Of a DNA stretch of 64,000 nucleotides, positions 45,440-57,849 are shown in pieces. Position 1 is the first letter of the stretch. Each line of letters starts with the position of its first letter. The notes under the pieces were generated by a model. It was given only the letters and a program-made list of their open reading frames with translations, was not told the DNA's origin and did not search any database. The stretch spans positions 272,939 to 336,938 of the forward strand of contig JAAOMT010000197.1 of NCBI GenBank assembly GCA_016748015.1. Reading direction: 5' to 3'. Position numbers and translations under genes: made by a program. This DNA comes from Geosiphon pyriformis. Taxonomy: Eukaryota > Glomeromycota > Glomeromycetes > Archaeosporales > Geosiphonaceae.

Positions 45440-48400
45440 TCCAGTCCTATTTTGAAATTTTCCTATTTCGGAAGTGGCTTGGAACTCAACTTTAACCCAA
45501 CATAAAGTTTTCTTACTTTAAGGCGATACATAAAAGTCCCATTATTATAAGATCATTATAAATGAGGCTAAAGAATTTGCTTTAACGATTTATCATTATG
45601 ATTTTAAATCAGTTAAAAAAATAAATGAGACAAAAATTGTATTCTTTGTAATAAAGTTAATTGAAAAAGATTGTAAAAATTTTTTTTTTTTTTAAATATT
45701 AAAAAAATGGATAATATTTGTCAAAAATTAAAAAATTTTGTAGCTTACAAATAAAACAAAAAACCAAAAATATCTTTTTAATTAATTACAACTTTTTTGG
45801 TAGCAAAAATAATTATAATAATGTTTTAGAATTAAAAAATTCTTAAGTTAATTTTTTTTTTCTTATTTTTTGTAAAATAGTTACAGCTCTTATTTTGAAT
45901 AGTTTTTACCAATTTTAATACTTAAAAAGCTTTTTTTAAAGTAAAAACAGCCAAACAACATTTTTTTGAACTGTTTTTTTTAAACAATATAAAGTTAAAA
46001 CAGTCTTTAACTATAATTAAAACATATTTTTTGGCTTTAAATAAAAGTCATTCTTGATTTAAAAATTTTTTCAAGTAATTAATTAAAACTAATTTTAATG
46101 TAATTTTTATTATTATTATTATTATAAAAAGTCTAAAAAATTTTAACAAACCAGTAAAAAAGCTATTCTTTTTTTTATTTTTTTATTTTATTTTTGTTTA
46201 AATAGCCAAAATAAAAAAGCAATCTTTTTTTTTTATTAAAATATGTTTTTTATAAAAAATAAAATATTAATTTTACACAAATTTTTTGGTATTTGTATTA
46301 ATTATAATATTAATTAAAATTTGTAAACAATAATTTTTTTTTATATTTAAATAATAATAATAATAATAACATATTTATTAAAACTGATTTTAATTAATAC
46401 TTAATTAAATTACTTAATATATTAAATTTTAACTATTTTTATTAATTTTAAAAACAAAACAAGTTATGTATTTACATATAATTTTAATTTATTTATTTAT
46501 TCAATATTAAAAATTCTAAAAGTTTTGTTATTTTGGTGTTTAAATTATTTAACTTTAATACAAACAAAATAAAAACTTTAAAATTTAAAAATAACAAATT
46601 ATTAGTTTTTTTAAATATATTATTCAAAATTATACTTAAGCCAAAAACTAATATTATAAAAACAGCCAAAAAATAAATAAAAACAAAATATTTAACTTAA
46701 ATATTAATTCTAAGGTTTTATTTAAAAACAATTTTATGTTTTTTTAAAAATATTTATTTTTAATTTTAAAGTAAATAACAAAAAATTTAAAATTTTATCA
46801 ACTAAATTATTTACAATTTTTATAATAAGTTAAATTTAATTTAGTCTAAAACAAATTTATTTTATTAAATATTAAAATAGTATAATAAATTTTGGTTGAT
46901 TTTTTTATTTTCAAAACAAATAATAGCATATTTTATAAAAATTCAATTAATTATAATTAATTTAATATAATTTTACTAAATTTAGACAAAACTAAAAAAA
47001 CGGCTTTTTTAAAAATATTTATAATTTTTTTTTTGATAATTACTATAATATATTTGGCTTTTTAAGATTATTGTTTACAATTTTTTTTTTATTTTTAGTT
47101 AATATTATGACTTTAATAATTTTCTAAAATTTTAAAAAAATAAAAACTTTTTTAAAAATATTTATTAATAAAAATATTTTTTGACTGCTTACACTTTTTT
47201 TATTAAGTTTTTTTTTTTAATAATTATAATTAATATTTAAACATAAAATTTTTAAAAATATTTTTTAATAATTATAAAAGCAAATCAATTTAACTTAAAT
47301 AAAAAACAAAGAATAAAAAAGATATTATTTTATTTTTAATTATCTATTAAATTGTATTTAATATTAAAGCTTTTAATTTATTAATATTTACTTTTTTATT
47401 TTAAAAATATTTGGTTTAAAATTCAAAAAAGTTTTATTTTTATTATTAATATTAAATTTAATATTATTTACAATTTTTTTTAATTTAAATTCAAAATTAG
47501 TTTTTAGTTTTTTTTAATCTTTAAGTAAAATTATCTTTAATAAAACTATATATAGTATTTTTTATAAACCTTTTCTTAATTTTTAAATAAATAAGTTTGT
47601 ATTTTATAAAATATTAAAAAACTAAAAAACAAATCTTTTTCTTAAAACTTTTTGCTTTTTAAAAATTTTTAAATTTAAAAAAAAAGAAGTTTATTAAATT
47701 AAATAATTATTTTTTTTAAATTTTGTAAATTTAATTAATAATTAAATTTAATAATATTATTAATTATTTTATTAAAATAAATAAAAATACAAAAAATTAT
47801 ATTGTAAATAATAATAATTAATTTTTTGGTCTTTTATAGTATTGTATAAAAATATTTCTTTTAAATAAAATAATAATAAACTAGTTTTTTGTTAATTTTA
47901 AATTTTTATTTTTATTTTTAATAAAAAGTTTTTACAAAAAAACTTATTTAAAATTTTAATATTATTTTTGTTTTTTTAAGAATCTTAATATTATTAATAA
48001 TTAAATTGGTTTTTTCTATTGTTTCCTTTTTACTATTGCTTAAATAATTAAAAAATCAAATTAATTAAGAAATAACTTTTTAAATAACAATTTTTTTAAA
48101 ATATTAAAAGTTTTTTTCTAATATTTTCAATTTTGGTTTTAATGTTTTAAAATTATTTTTTTTTATAAAAAATAAAGTTTTAGCTTTTTTGTTTTTTTTG
48201 GCTTTTTCACTAATTTTGTATTATTTGTTTTAATTATAATATTTAGCTTTATTATAGCTATAAATAAAAAAAATTATTTTAAACAATAATAATAAAATAT
48301 TTTAATTAATTTTAATGTAAATTAATCTTTAATTGTATTATTTAATATATTAATTTTAAGTTAATTATTATTGATTTTAAAAGTAAAACAAATTATATTT

Positions 48401-49370
48401 TTATATGCAATTTTATTTAATTAGCCAATTAAGTTATTTAATTTTAAATATTAAATTAAATAAAATTTTTTTTTCTTTTTTGTTTTCTGATAATATTATT
48501 TTTAATAATACTTAAAAATTAATTGTTAATTATTAAAAGTTTTTTAAATAAATAATCTTTGTATTAATACTTGGTATTTTTTTAAGATTAAGTTAATTTA
48601 TATTAAGACTGTTTTTTAATATATGTATAATTTTATTAATTTAAAATCTGTTTTTAAAAATAATATTAAATTATTTTATAAAATTTGTTTTTTAAGTTTT
48701 TTTAAATTATTTAAATTAAGTTAGTTAATTTTATTTATTTTTTTTACTTTTAATTTTTTTTTATTAAACGTTTAATAAGTAAAATTCAACAGTTATTTAG
48801 TACATAAAGCCAAACTAAATGGCTTTTTAAGATTGTTAAGTTTTAATAATTTTTAATTTTATATTTTTTTTGCTATTATTATTTTGTAAAATATATTTAA
48901 AAATATTTTTAAGAAAGTTTTTTAAATTATATTAAAGTTTATTAATATTTAATAATATATTGTTGTTTATTTTAAGTCTTTTAATATAAACATAATTATT
49001 TTTGCTTATTAATTAATTTTAATAATAAAAAATAATATTAATGTTTTTTATAATTATTCAAAAAAAATTATTGCTTTTTGTAATATGTTTAAAAATAAAT
49101 AAATAAATTTTTTTTATTTATATTGTTTTTAAATTTGTAATTAAATTTGTTTTATCTATATAGTTTGTAATTACTTAAAAATTTAAAAATTATTTGTTGT
49201 TTCTGAATATTTTTTTTTATAAGTGGAAATATAATTGTAAATATAAGATATTATTTAATACTTAAAACTATAAAAGCAGTACAATATTCTTAATTATAAA
49301 TACAGAGATTATTAAAAAAAATTAGTTAATAATATAACATAATTTTTAATAATTAAATCTGAACATGTTC
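45440..49370. other. Long AT-rich gene-free tract
   Basis: About 4 kb of A/T-rich sequence with short ATT/AAT runs (for example near 46107 and 46353). No supported gene or recognisable mobile element. Confidence 0.7.
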
Positions 49371-49549
49371 ATAAATTTTGAATTAAACTTGAATTAAACT
49401 TGTTGTTTAGATTTGAATTTGGTTTAAGTTCAATTTAAGTTTAAATTCAAAATTTAGCCAAAATTTTTGTTCAAATTTAGTTCAATTTAATAATTTAATT
49501 GAACTTAAACTAAACTGAACTAAACATTAGAACTTTATCTGCAAATTCA

Positions 49550-49880
49550 ATTTAATTTAATTTTAACCAGCTTAAATGGCTGTTTATATATATAAAATAT
49601 ATAATTATGTTTTTTATATGATAATTTTTTATTGTGTAATTTAAAATAATAGTTGAATTATATTTTATTAAAACATGATAAATAAACAAACTAAATAATA
49701 TAATATGTAATAATATTTTTAACCAATAGATAATTTTACAAAACATGTAAAATAATACTGTTAAAAATAATAAAAACTTAAATAAGTTTAAATGGCTAAT
49801 TATATATAAAAAGTATATAATTTATATTAAATTAATTAGATAGTGGTTGGATTATATCTAATTAAACCATTTGAATAATA
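49550..49880 (+). mobile_element. Two LINE 3'-UTR relics
   Basis: AGCTTAAATGGCTGTTTATATATATAAAATATATAAT at about 49568 and TTTAAATGGCTAATTATATA...TTAGATAGTGGTTGGATTATATCTAATTAAA at about 49780-49865 match the LINE 3' UTR (CCTAAATGGCTAGTTA ... TTAGGTAGTGTTTGGATTTCACTCATTAAA at 15140-15245). The coding parts are gone. A TTGAACTAAAC/AAGTTTAAATTCAA-rich low-complexity stretch lies just upstream (49380-49545). Confidence 0.55.
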
Positions 49881-50452
49881 TTTAATTTATAATTTATAAT
49901 TGTAAATAAAAATTCAGTAATTGATTAAGATTTAATGTAATTAAATTTAACAAATGATATTTTATTATTATCAAGTTTCAGTTATTTTATAAGATTAATT
50001 GTTAAGATTTTATTTTATTATAATAATAATAATATTCATTTATTTAAAACATTGTGTCAATAATTAGAATTATATCCAGAAATTCAAATTGTTATAAATT
50101 ATTATTTTCATATAACTTCAATTTTCATTTAATATAAATGAACAGCATATCTTAAACAACAAAGGCTCTCTACAACAGTCTGCTGGTTTTCTTCGAAGAT
50201 AAAAGAATAGAATAAAGGTGAAAGACTCTTTGGATACACTGTTAAAATTTCGTTCATTTGCGCAATTTTTACAGCAAAAACCTTGACCCTTGAGTTGGTT
50301 TTTATTGTAATTTAAAAGTTGAAGCAGTTTAATATTATTTAAGCACTGGATGAAACTATAAATTTTGCCAATTTTTAAAGATTATTTCATAAAATGCTTT
50401 CATTAGGAAATTCGACCAAGCAAGAAAACTTATCGAAATGAAGTTTGGTTTA

Positions 50453-51647
50453 TTATTTCCTCATGGCATTACTTTGTGCGATCTCATTTTTCAACTTCGA
50501 AATCAAACATTCATTCTGAATTATTCTTTGGTTTAAGTATTCGCGTAGTTTGCTGAAAAGAAATTTGTGAAGGGTGTGGAAATAGGATATTTCTTTACAA
50601 GATTGCAAAATACTTTGGCTTGGCCAGTTGAATATCCTCCTATTGTGATAAATTGATAATATAACTTACTTGTCATCAAGTATAAAAGATTCTTCTTCTT
50701 CTTCCTCCTCCTCCTCCTCTTCCTCCTCAAAGGCTTGCTCGAACTTCTCATTACCCTTTAAAGGTGTGATATCCTCATTTTCTTAAAGTAGGAAAAATAT
50801 ATAAGTCTTCTGTGGTTTCTTGGCAGAAGAAAATGAAACGAAAAATTACCGAAAATTTGAGCGAGTTCTCCGAGATACTCATGTTCGTGCGTGCATAATT
50901 TCTCAATGGCTAATTTTACTAAGTTTTTGCACAAAAATCAAAAATATCAGGTTTCAAGACGACTTCAAATAATATTTCAATCGAAAATAGTTACATTGCT
51001 CAAGAACCTCCAGAAATATTTTTTTACTTTCATTTCTAGAGTTATCTTGGTCTTTTTCTTTCTCTTCCTCTTGTTTTTTATGAGTGTGGACTTGATCTTG
51101 TGGTTGAAGACTATTTTCTACAATCCTCTCAATTACACTCAACCCTTTTAATAAGCCTTGACGTAAGGTTTCAATTTGTAATTCAGACTTTTCTCTGAGA
51201 AAGGTTGAAGTTCAAATTCTTGGTCGACTCTTTTAACAGGAAATTTTTATATGGCAATTTTGTCTTAGTCAATAAATTATAATTTTTGCTTACCTAATTT
51301 TTTTACACTTTTCTCGAAGTTCTCTGAGATTCTTGTCGTCTTGTCCCACTTGTTGGTTTAAGCTTTTTAAATGTCCCATTAAACTGTAATTCAGTCATTA
51401 TTTAGAAGTGGAATATCTTTGTTTACATTCAAATTCAAAATTTTTCACAGGACAATATTAAGAGCATGAAATATACTCTAAAATTTCTTTGGAATATTTC
51501 TATAACATACTCTTTAATTAAGAGACGATTTTGATAAAGGGTAAAATTGAATTCAGTGGCAAAAACTTTTTCATTTTCGATGCCATTTAAAGGTGTGGTG
51601 GTAACGAGGGAACCGGGCAAGACAGCATTAAAATTATCACCTGACAT
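50453..51647 (-). CDS. Hypothetical acidic coiled-coil protein, six exons
   Basis: Exons 51647-51511, 51383-51294, 51194-50995, 50918-50850, 50781-50670 and 50639-50453 add up to 795 nt, an exact 264-codon frame plus stop; all junctions are GT-AG. The protein starts MSGDNFNAVLPGSLVTTTP. A first helix (TLYQNRLLIKDLMGHLKSLN) is followed by a coiled coil (DDKNLRELREKCKKIREKSE), a charged linker (HTHKKQEEEKEKDQDNSRNE), a short helix (LKLAIEKLCTHEHEYLGELA), a run of about 12 Glu after EKFEQAF, and a C-terminal helix (LREYLNQRIIQNECLISKLK). No catalytic motif or membrane segment. The family is not recognised; a structural subunit of a nuclear or cytoskeletal complex would fit. It is the last of three minus-strand genes in this island. 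Confidence 0.72.
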
Positions 51648-52437
51648 TTTTAGAGATTATTGGATTGGGAGTAGTATGAAAGCCTTCTAAGAAATGAGGA
51701 AAAGTTCTTAAATAGAATAAAGAGTAAATCAATTGGAAGAGTGATAGTTTTAATTTGGGTCGTTCAAAAACTGTTTATTGCATTAAAAGTGATTTCAAAA
51801 TTGATGAAGTATTTAAATTTTAATAATTTTCGGAGTTTCCGAATTTCTAGGTTTTTAAATTAAATGTATTTGTAATTTTAGTAAATTAGGTTGCTATGAA
51901 GTTAATATATTCCAGTTTCCATTTTGTAATAAAAAAATAAAAGGGTTTATTAATTTTATATATCTGTTTAGTTAAAGCCAAAAGTTATTAAGAAATATTT
52001 AAATAATAAAAATATGACTTATGAAATTTATTAAGACAAAAATAAAACCAGTAAATGGAAATTCTTAGACTTAACAAAAGTTTAAAAAACCTTTCAAATT
52101 TTGTGAAAATAATATTATTTCCTATATTATTTTTTCACAGTTAATATTAATTTTAGATTTAAAATTTTCAACTAAAATTATTATTATTATTATTATTATT
52201 ATTAAATAAATGTAAAAAAAAAAAACTATTTTGATTTATATATTTATTTGCATTTTTATTTTTGCTATTAATTTTTAACAGACTTTTAAATGGGGGTCAA
52301 TTTCATAATTATTCATCAAGGTCATTTTCGTCACTTACCCCTTTTTATTTTGGCTTGAGCAGATCTACATTGAATTCTTTGATGCTACATTATTGCTTAA
52401 TTTTTTTAAGAGGATATGAAGGTCAAAGGTTTTCTAT
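51648..52437. other. Intergenic
   Basis: Upstream region of the coiled-coil gene and downstream region of SWD1. Contains a TTA microsatellite at about 52178-52204 and otherwise nothing readable. Confidence 0.6.
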
Positions 52438-54379
52438 TTAATACCCTTTGTATTTCCGCTTCTTTCCCTTGGTATCAATTTCATCAGATCCATTTCGATA
52501 TTGGCCTGCTCCTCTAGTGTTAGTTGCTCTTATCGGTTTTCTGATACTATTTTTGCCAGGAGATTTGATCTTGTCAGTTTTTCCTCCAGTTGTAACTGAA
52601 TCATCTTTTTGATCTTCCCCGTCGATTGATCCATCGTCATCAGGATGTGTTGGAAGGTAAAATAATTCTTCCTCATCTTCAGGTTCTGATTGAAGAAATT
52701 TTGACATCTCAACTGTAGTCACATCAATTTCTTCATCTTCGGAAATTTCACTCTGTTTTACTAATGAATCTATGGACTCGCAAATGTCAAATTCATCTTC
52801 ACGCTCTTCATACTCGACATTTTCATCAAGCTCTTTAAAATCTGGGGCAAATGCACTCCAATTCTCCTGATGGTTTGTTGCCCATATATATATACTTCCA
52901 CGTGCTGCGGCTGAGGCTATTATAGAACGCACAGGATGCCATACGAGATCGTTGAGCTGTTCTTTTGGGCCTTCTAGCATCTTAACCAGATTCCCAACAT
53001 TTTTATCCCATATATAGATATAATGACCCATTTTGTGAGCTGAGCCTATTAAAGTAAATACTGTTAATTCGATCAAGAAAAAAATGATTATAATTTTCAT
53101 TCTCAAGACTGACCTCCAATAACATATTCGCCGTCGCGATTAAAGCAACATTGGTTCCATTGAACTTTATTCACGACGTCCGTGAAATTTTGACGAAGAA
53201 AAAGGATTCCGTCTTGTTCCAGATTAAAAACACGAATTGTTCTATCGTTTGAATTAACTACAATATCTCTGTTGAGTAATAAAGTGATGTGTTAATCAAA
53301 ATTCCTTATGACCTTAAATAGTGTACGTATTTAAATCTATCATACATACTTCCCATCCCGGCTGAACAAAATGTTTTTTATAGAGCAGTTTGCGGCGATT
53401 TTCTCGCTGTGTAAAATCTTATAAATGTTTCCAAGAGTTTGGATGATTACAAGATAACATTAAAAATAAAAATTAAACATAGGGAAAGTTACTTTAGCAG
53501 TCTTAGCATCAATAATATTAATGTATCCTTTGCTAGTACCGGTGAAAATCCGCTTCCCTTGAATATCGTATCGACATACTAAAGTCGTACTAAAGACAAA
53601 GGTATCATTTGATAAAAAATTTGTTAAAGAAGTATTTAAGATAAAAAATTTTTACATTTACTTTGGTTTTGAATGTGTTTCCTTCTCATTCTTGTTACTA
53701 TTTAGATCGCCTGAATCTTCGGAATTTGTTGGTATTTCGAGGAATTGAGTTTTTTCGGTAGAAATATCCACAATAACAGGTGGTTCCATTTTTAATGCTG
53801 CGACAAAGACCGAACTTGGATAATGATAAAAATACATGATAAATTTCAATTTGGATTAATCATAACGAAGAATAATATTTTTACTGACTTATTTCTCGGG
53901 TGCATTTGCGCCATACAAACTCCAGTTGCGAACGGGATAGTTCGAGAAATTGTTCCATGGAGCAGATCCCAATATATGCACTTGAAATCTTCACCAGTTG
54001 TTAAAAGATATCGTCCATTTCGAGACCAACTATACCAAAAAATCTTTACTTTTGGGGAGGCATCACAAGTCAAGGTAGAAGAACAAGGTTACCTCAAACT
54101 TGTCACCTTAGATACATGCCCTTTAAGTGTTCTTGCTACTCCCTTTGTGTCAAAATCCCAAACGTAGACATGACCCTCTAGGCAGCCAGCTGCTAATAAA
54201 GTACCTCTTCTATTGAAGCTCAAAACAACCACGTTGTGTTGACCATACAACTCTGATATTGTACACTCAATGGTCTCAGGGTAATCTTGCTCAAAAGGAT
54301 CTAAACGCGAAACAAAGTTTTAGTTTCTACAAATACTTGAAATAGGGGAATTAACCTTACTTAAAAGTTCCAAGTTCAT
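52438..54379 (-). CDS. SWD1: COMPASS/SET1 complex WD40 subunit SWD1 (RBBP5 homologue)
   Basis: Core subunit of the H3K4 methyltransferase complex in the nucleus. Eight exons: 54379-54361, 54300-54093, 54029-53889, 53814-53662, 53589-53493, 53417-53350, 53268-53114 and 53045-52438; together 1449 nt, 482 residues. The start MNLELLNPFEQDYPE matches the family N terminus. WD40 repeats run through EGHVYVWDFDTKG, WSRNGRYLLTTGEDFKCIYW, GTSKGYINIIDAKTAK, NSNDRTIRVFNLEQDG and HYIYIWDKNVGNLVKMLEG. The family signature after the propeller is complete: NWSAFAPDFKELDENVEYEE then REDEFDI, which in RBBP5 contacts the SET domain and ASH2L. The tail is acidic and ends in a basic KGKKRKYKGY. The first exon carries only 19 coding nt. 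Confidence 0.95.
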
Positions 54380-55019
54380 ATCGAATTGGTATTGTGATAA
54401 CCAAACAAAAAGCGTATTTCTTTTCGACTTGAATTCAATTATTCAGAAACTAATTTAGATACTCATTTTCTTATGATATTGTATATTTTATTTATAACAT
54501 ATTTTGTAATTTATCTGATATAAATTTTTAAATATGGAATTTTATTTTGATAAAAATTAAAAAATTATTGGTTAACTCCCTCATCTTGAAATACGAATCT
54601 GGACCGAGATCATATAATTAAATAAAAGGATTAATATTTAAAAAAAATTAGAAAGTTTCTTAATCAAATCATTTGTATAAAAAACCCATAAAGATTATCT
54701 TTGATTGGATGACCTATAAAAAGGTTCATTATTTCCTAGATGCAAACCAACAGAATTATTTATTATTGCAATTTAACAAATATTAAAATAAATCCATTTC
54801 TAGTGCGTTTAAATCCGAAGAAATAGCTTGATTTTATTAGGATGTTGGTCTTTATAATAAACTGATATTTTTTCGAAAAAAAATCTCCAAAGGTTGCAAT
54901 CAAGTTCAATAGAATGTCGAAATTTTCAGAATCAACCATGAACTAATAGTATAAAGAACTCATCCGACTTACCTTGGTTTATCAAATTAAAAAATCTCGA
55001 CATCAAAATACTACAATCT
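54380..55019. other. Intergenic, AT-rich
   Basis: Promoter side of SWD1 and 3' side of ISY1 (both minus strand). No additional gene is readable. Confidence 0.6.
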
Positions 55020-56379
55020 TCATGGAATTAGCGTCATGCCAGTCAATTCTTTTGTTTCTTGTAAATTTTGCTCTACATCTTCCGAAACGTATCGATCCAA
55101 AATCTGTCGTTTTCGTCTGCGCACTAAATATTCCTCTATTTCTTTTTGAGTCGGGACTGCGACGTGCGACACATATTTCTCGGCCGATTGATCAAGATCC
55201 ATTCCTGTTTCCAATATCTCTTTTTCCTTGCGAATAATCAGGGGTGCTTTCCTTTTCGGTTGGGTTCTGTCCGGCGATTCGGCCGCTTTGGCGATAGCTG
55301 GAAAATTTAAAATCAGACTATATGCATGATAGGAGTTATTTTTAGGGAACCGAAATGTTACCTAGTTTTTCTTGATCACGTTCGTATTCTAAAAGAGCCC
55401 CATCCTCTTCGTCACGATAACCGTAATAATCCGCATCGACATTCTTATATAACTCGAATCGGCTTCGTTTCGATGGTTCAGGCGCTATATAAAGATTTGA
55501 AACTTCGACTATCAATATTACATCAGAATAAAAATTGATGAAGTTAAATGTAATATTTTACCATCTTGTTCAAATAATTCTCTTACACCTGGTAAATCTT
55601 TGGCTCGACCAAAGTATCTATAAATAAATCATAATGTTCTCAAAAAAAGGTGGGTCAATTTTTGAATAATCGTAAAAAAATATACTTGTATCCACGGTTT
55701 CCGGGGACTTCTCTACCCTCATAATCCATCATCTTTGGTCCTATTCGCTACGCAATGGGATGAAAGAGGTATGAATCAACATGAACTTCCTAATCCCAAA
55801 GGAAATTATTCAAAATGAATATCCGAACCCTATAATCGGGGCCTCCAAGTCTTTTTATTTGATCTTCCCAGTGACCCTTTTCTCTCATTAATTTATTGAT
55901 TTCATCGTTAAGATCTCGGATTTGATAGTCAGACAGACCAGCTGCGAAGGAAAAAGAATGAGCAAATTATGCTTTAAGACATGAATTCATAAGAGATACA
56001 ATCTAAAAATAATTACCATCCTGAATTTTAGATACTTTGCGAGAAATCTCCCGAATGATTTGCTGTCGCCATTTTTCAGCGTCTTTTACACTATTACAGT
56101 CAGATGCTAAATAAGGCCGACGTTCTTTTGGTTTTAAAAGTCCGAGTTCCGCAGCTTGAGCCTCACGGAACCGATATAGCATAGACCTTTGTGTGAGAGT
56201 GATGTTAAAGTAAATTGTATAAAAAAGTACGATGAAATTGCAGTAAAGTCATTTCCAAATACTCACTGAGCTTTTTCTTCATTACGAGCCTAAACTTTCA
56301 GAAATAAGTTCATTTGTTTTCAATCTGTTTTTAAATTTTCAACTAAAAGAAGATTGTAACTTTTCTCGAAACTCACCAT
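55020..56379 (-). CDS. ISY1: Pre-mRNA-splicing factor ISY1
   Basis: Spliceosome NineTeen-complex subunit needed for first-step catalysis and fidelity. The first coding exon is the start codon alone (56379-56377), directly followed by GTGAGT. Exon 2 is 56289-56267 (ARNEEKAQ), then [90 protein letters not shown] and [20 protein letters not shown] follow in separate exons, matching ISY1 over its whole length. The C-terminal part ends [18 protein letters not shown] with the stop at 55022-55020. At least six introns of 50-90 bp. Because Met is followed by Ala-Arg-Asn as in other ISY1 proteins, the start is secure even though the ATG stands alone in its exon. Confidence 0.95.
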
Positions 56380-56509
56380 CTCGAAGTTTCCAGTTTAAAA
56401 AAAAATTTTGTAGTTAGAAGCTTATTTTTTTTATTCCAGTTGCGTGATTGGCTCAGTATAATTTAAAATTATATAATTTTATGAACCGTCAATCATTATA
56501 TGCTAACGG

Positions 56510-56581
56510 GGGGGGTTGGCGCAATGGTAGCGCGTCCGCCTCCAGAGCGGAAGGTTGGGTGTTCAAATCACTCACTCCCCA
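56510..56581 (+). tRNA. tRNA-Trp (anticodon CCA), intronless
   Basis: A 72-nt cloverleaf can be drawn by hand: acceptor GGGGGGT/ACTCCCC (one G-U), D stem GCGC/GCGC with loop AATGGTA, anticodon stem TCCGC/GCGGA with loop CTCCAGA (anticodon CCA at 56542-56544), 5-nt variable loop, T stem GGGTG/CACTC with loop TTCAAAT, discriminator A. Box A (TGGCGCAATGG) and box B (GTTCAAATC) are present. No intron after the anticodon, unlike some yeast tRNA-Trp genes. It lies in the 324-bp interval between the divergent ISY1 and PDRG1-like start codons. Confidence 0.95.
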
Positions 56582-56611
56582 CGTGACAGTCATGAGTTAG
56601 ATTGGTAAAAC

Positions 56612-56615
56612 TTTT
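56612..56615 (+). terminator. RNA polymerase III terminator (T4)
   Basis: First run of four T residues after the tRNA-Trp gene, 31 nt downstream of its 3' end. Confidence 0.6.
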
Positions 56616-56702
56616 CCCACAATTATACTAATTAATATCTCTGGAAATTTTCAAAATTCCAAAGCAGACATTATATTTTTGACCTTGAGCATCATTTTCA
56701 AA

Positions 56703-57345
56703 ATGGAATATTTACCAAGTAAATTCAATATATTCTACTTTCTCAATCTAAAATATATTTCACTCTCATCATTCCTTTTGTTAAACTTTATGAAAAGTCT
56801 TGGAGGAACGTGAACGAATCGCCGAAGATGTTCTTACGAACCAACAATTGGTAACATCTCAACTCCTTTTTTATATTGTCACACCATAGAGAGGTGCTGG
56901 TCTTTCTATATGCACGTTAGATAGTAGACTACGACCGAAAACGTAACACAAATCGCGAGGCGTTAACAAAACTCAGAAGACAACCGGCCCACGAGAGAAA
57001 ACTATGGGTGAATTTTGGTGATATGTTTATCAAGATGGAGAACGAAAAAGTGAAAACTTTGATCGAGAAAGGTATGATTGAGAATGTATATTGTGCCGAA
57101 TTACATAATATTGATTTTTGAGCAGTTCAATTTTATGATTTCTACGAATGGTCCCATTCTGCCAATTAGACCAAAAGAACATTGACAAAGAAATCGACGC
57201 CGTCAGGGAGACGGTAAAGGAGAAAATGCTACAATTAGAGAAATTAGAAACTGGGGAGAATGAAAAAATGAAAGGTTTCAATTTGCGGGGTATGACAGCA
57301 AAAGAACTTTACAATATTACTGGATATCAAAAAGTAGACTCTTGA
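56703..57345 (+). CDS. PDRG1-like, prefoldin-related protein
   Basis: Homologue of p53 and DNA damage-regulated protein 1, a beta-type prefoldin-like subunit linked to the R2TP/URI chaperone complex. Four exons 56703-56718, 56798-56850, 56921-57071 and 57170-57345 give 396 nt, 131 residues, nearly the size of human PDRG1 (133). First coiled-coil helix EERERIAEDVLTNQQLIVDY, then DRKRNTNREALTKLRRQ, the family core KLWVNFGDMFIKMENEKVKT, second helix DQKNIDKEIDAVRETVKEKM, and the tail MKGFNLRGMTAKELYNIT. The first exon has 16 coding nt. The acceptor of exon 3 was chosen at TTAG before ATAGTAGAC because this restores the conserved IVDxDxKRN. It diverges from ISY1 across the tRNA gene. Confidence 0.9.
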
Positions 57346-57849
57346 TACACATGAATCGAATTTGTTTGCAAAAATTACTGACAAATACAAAATTGATTTA
57401 CCAGCTCTTTCTCCTGTTTGATCAATAAGAAACCAACAATAATATGAGTTGATTTCTCGGTACCTCAATAATCTATATACCAATACAAAAAACTATATCC
57501 ATAGCCTGAAAATTTCCTGAGCGAAAAGAATAAATGGAGGATCATAAAATATGCAATTTTCGATGACGTCAAGTACTGATATTTGAGATAAAAACAAAAT
57601 AGCCTATGTGGTTCGATTAACCTAAAAGAAAGTTTAAAATTAATATAAATATAGGCTTGCAATGATCAAACAATATTCGAAAAACTAATGAAGGAAGTCA
57701 GATATGAATTTCTCTACAGCACAACCGTTTCAGGCAATGTAGATAAGGTATTTTAAAAGTAATCATCACATAATCGCTTGACCAAATTATATATTGTGTA
57801 ATTATAACAAGGGATTGATTAAAAATTAATAAAATTAAATATGACCTAC

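Noticed and set aside
49552-49746. 64-codon membrane-like ORF on the minus strand
   Set aside because: Composition is that of random AT-rich DNA (Ile/Tyr/Lys/Asn), and it overlaps a LINE 3'-UTR relic.
56510-56581. Link between the tRNA-Trp gene and stop codons at Trp positions (suppressor tRNA)
   Set aside because: The anticodon is an ordinary CCA that reads only TGG; nothing suggests suppression of TAG or TGA.
57698-57849. Read-through C-terminal extension of RPS18 to 57698
   Set aside because: The extension is an unconserved hydrophobic AT-rich reading through a GTAGGT donor. A small last exon is more likely, although its acceptor was not fixed.
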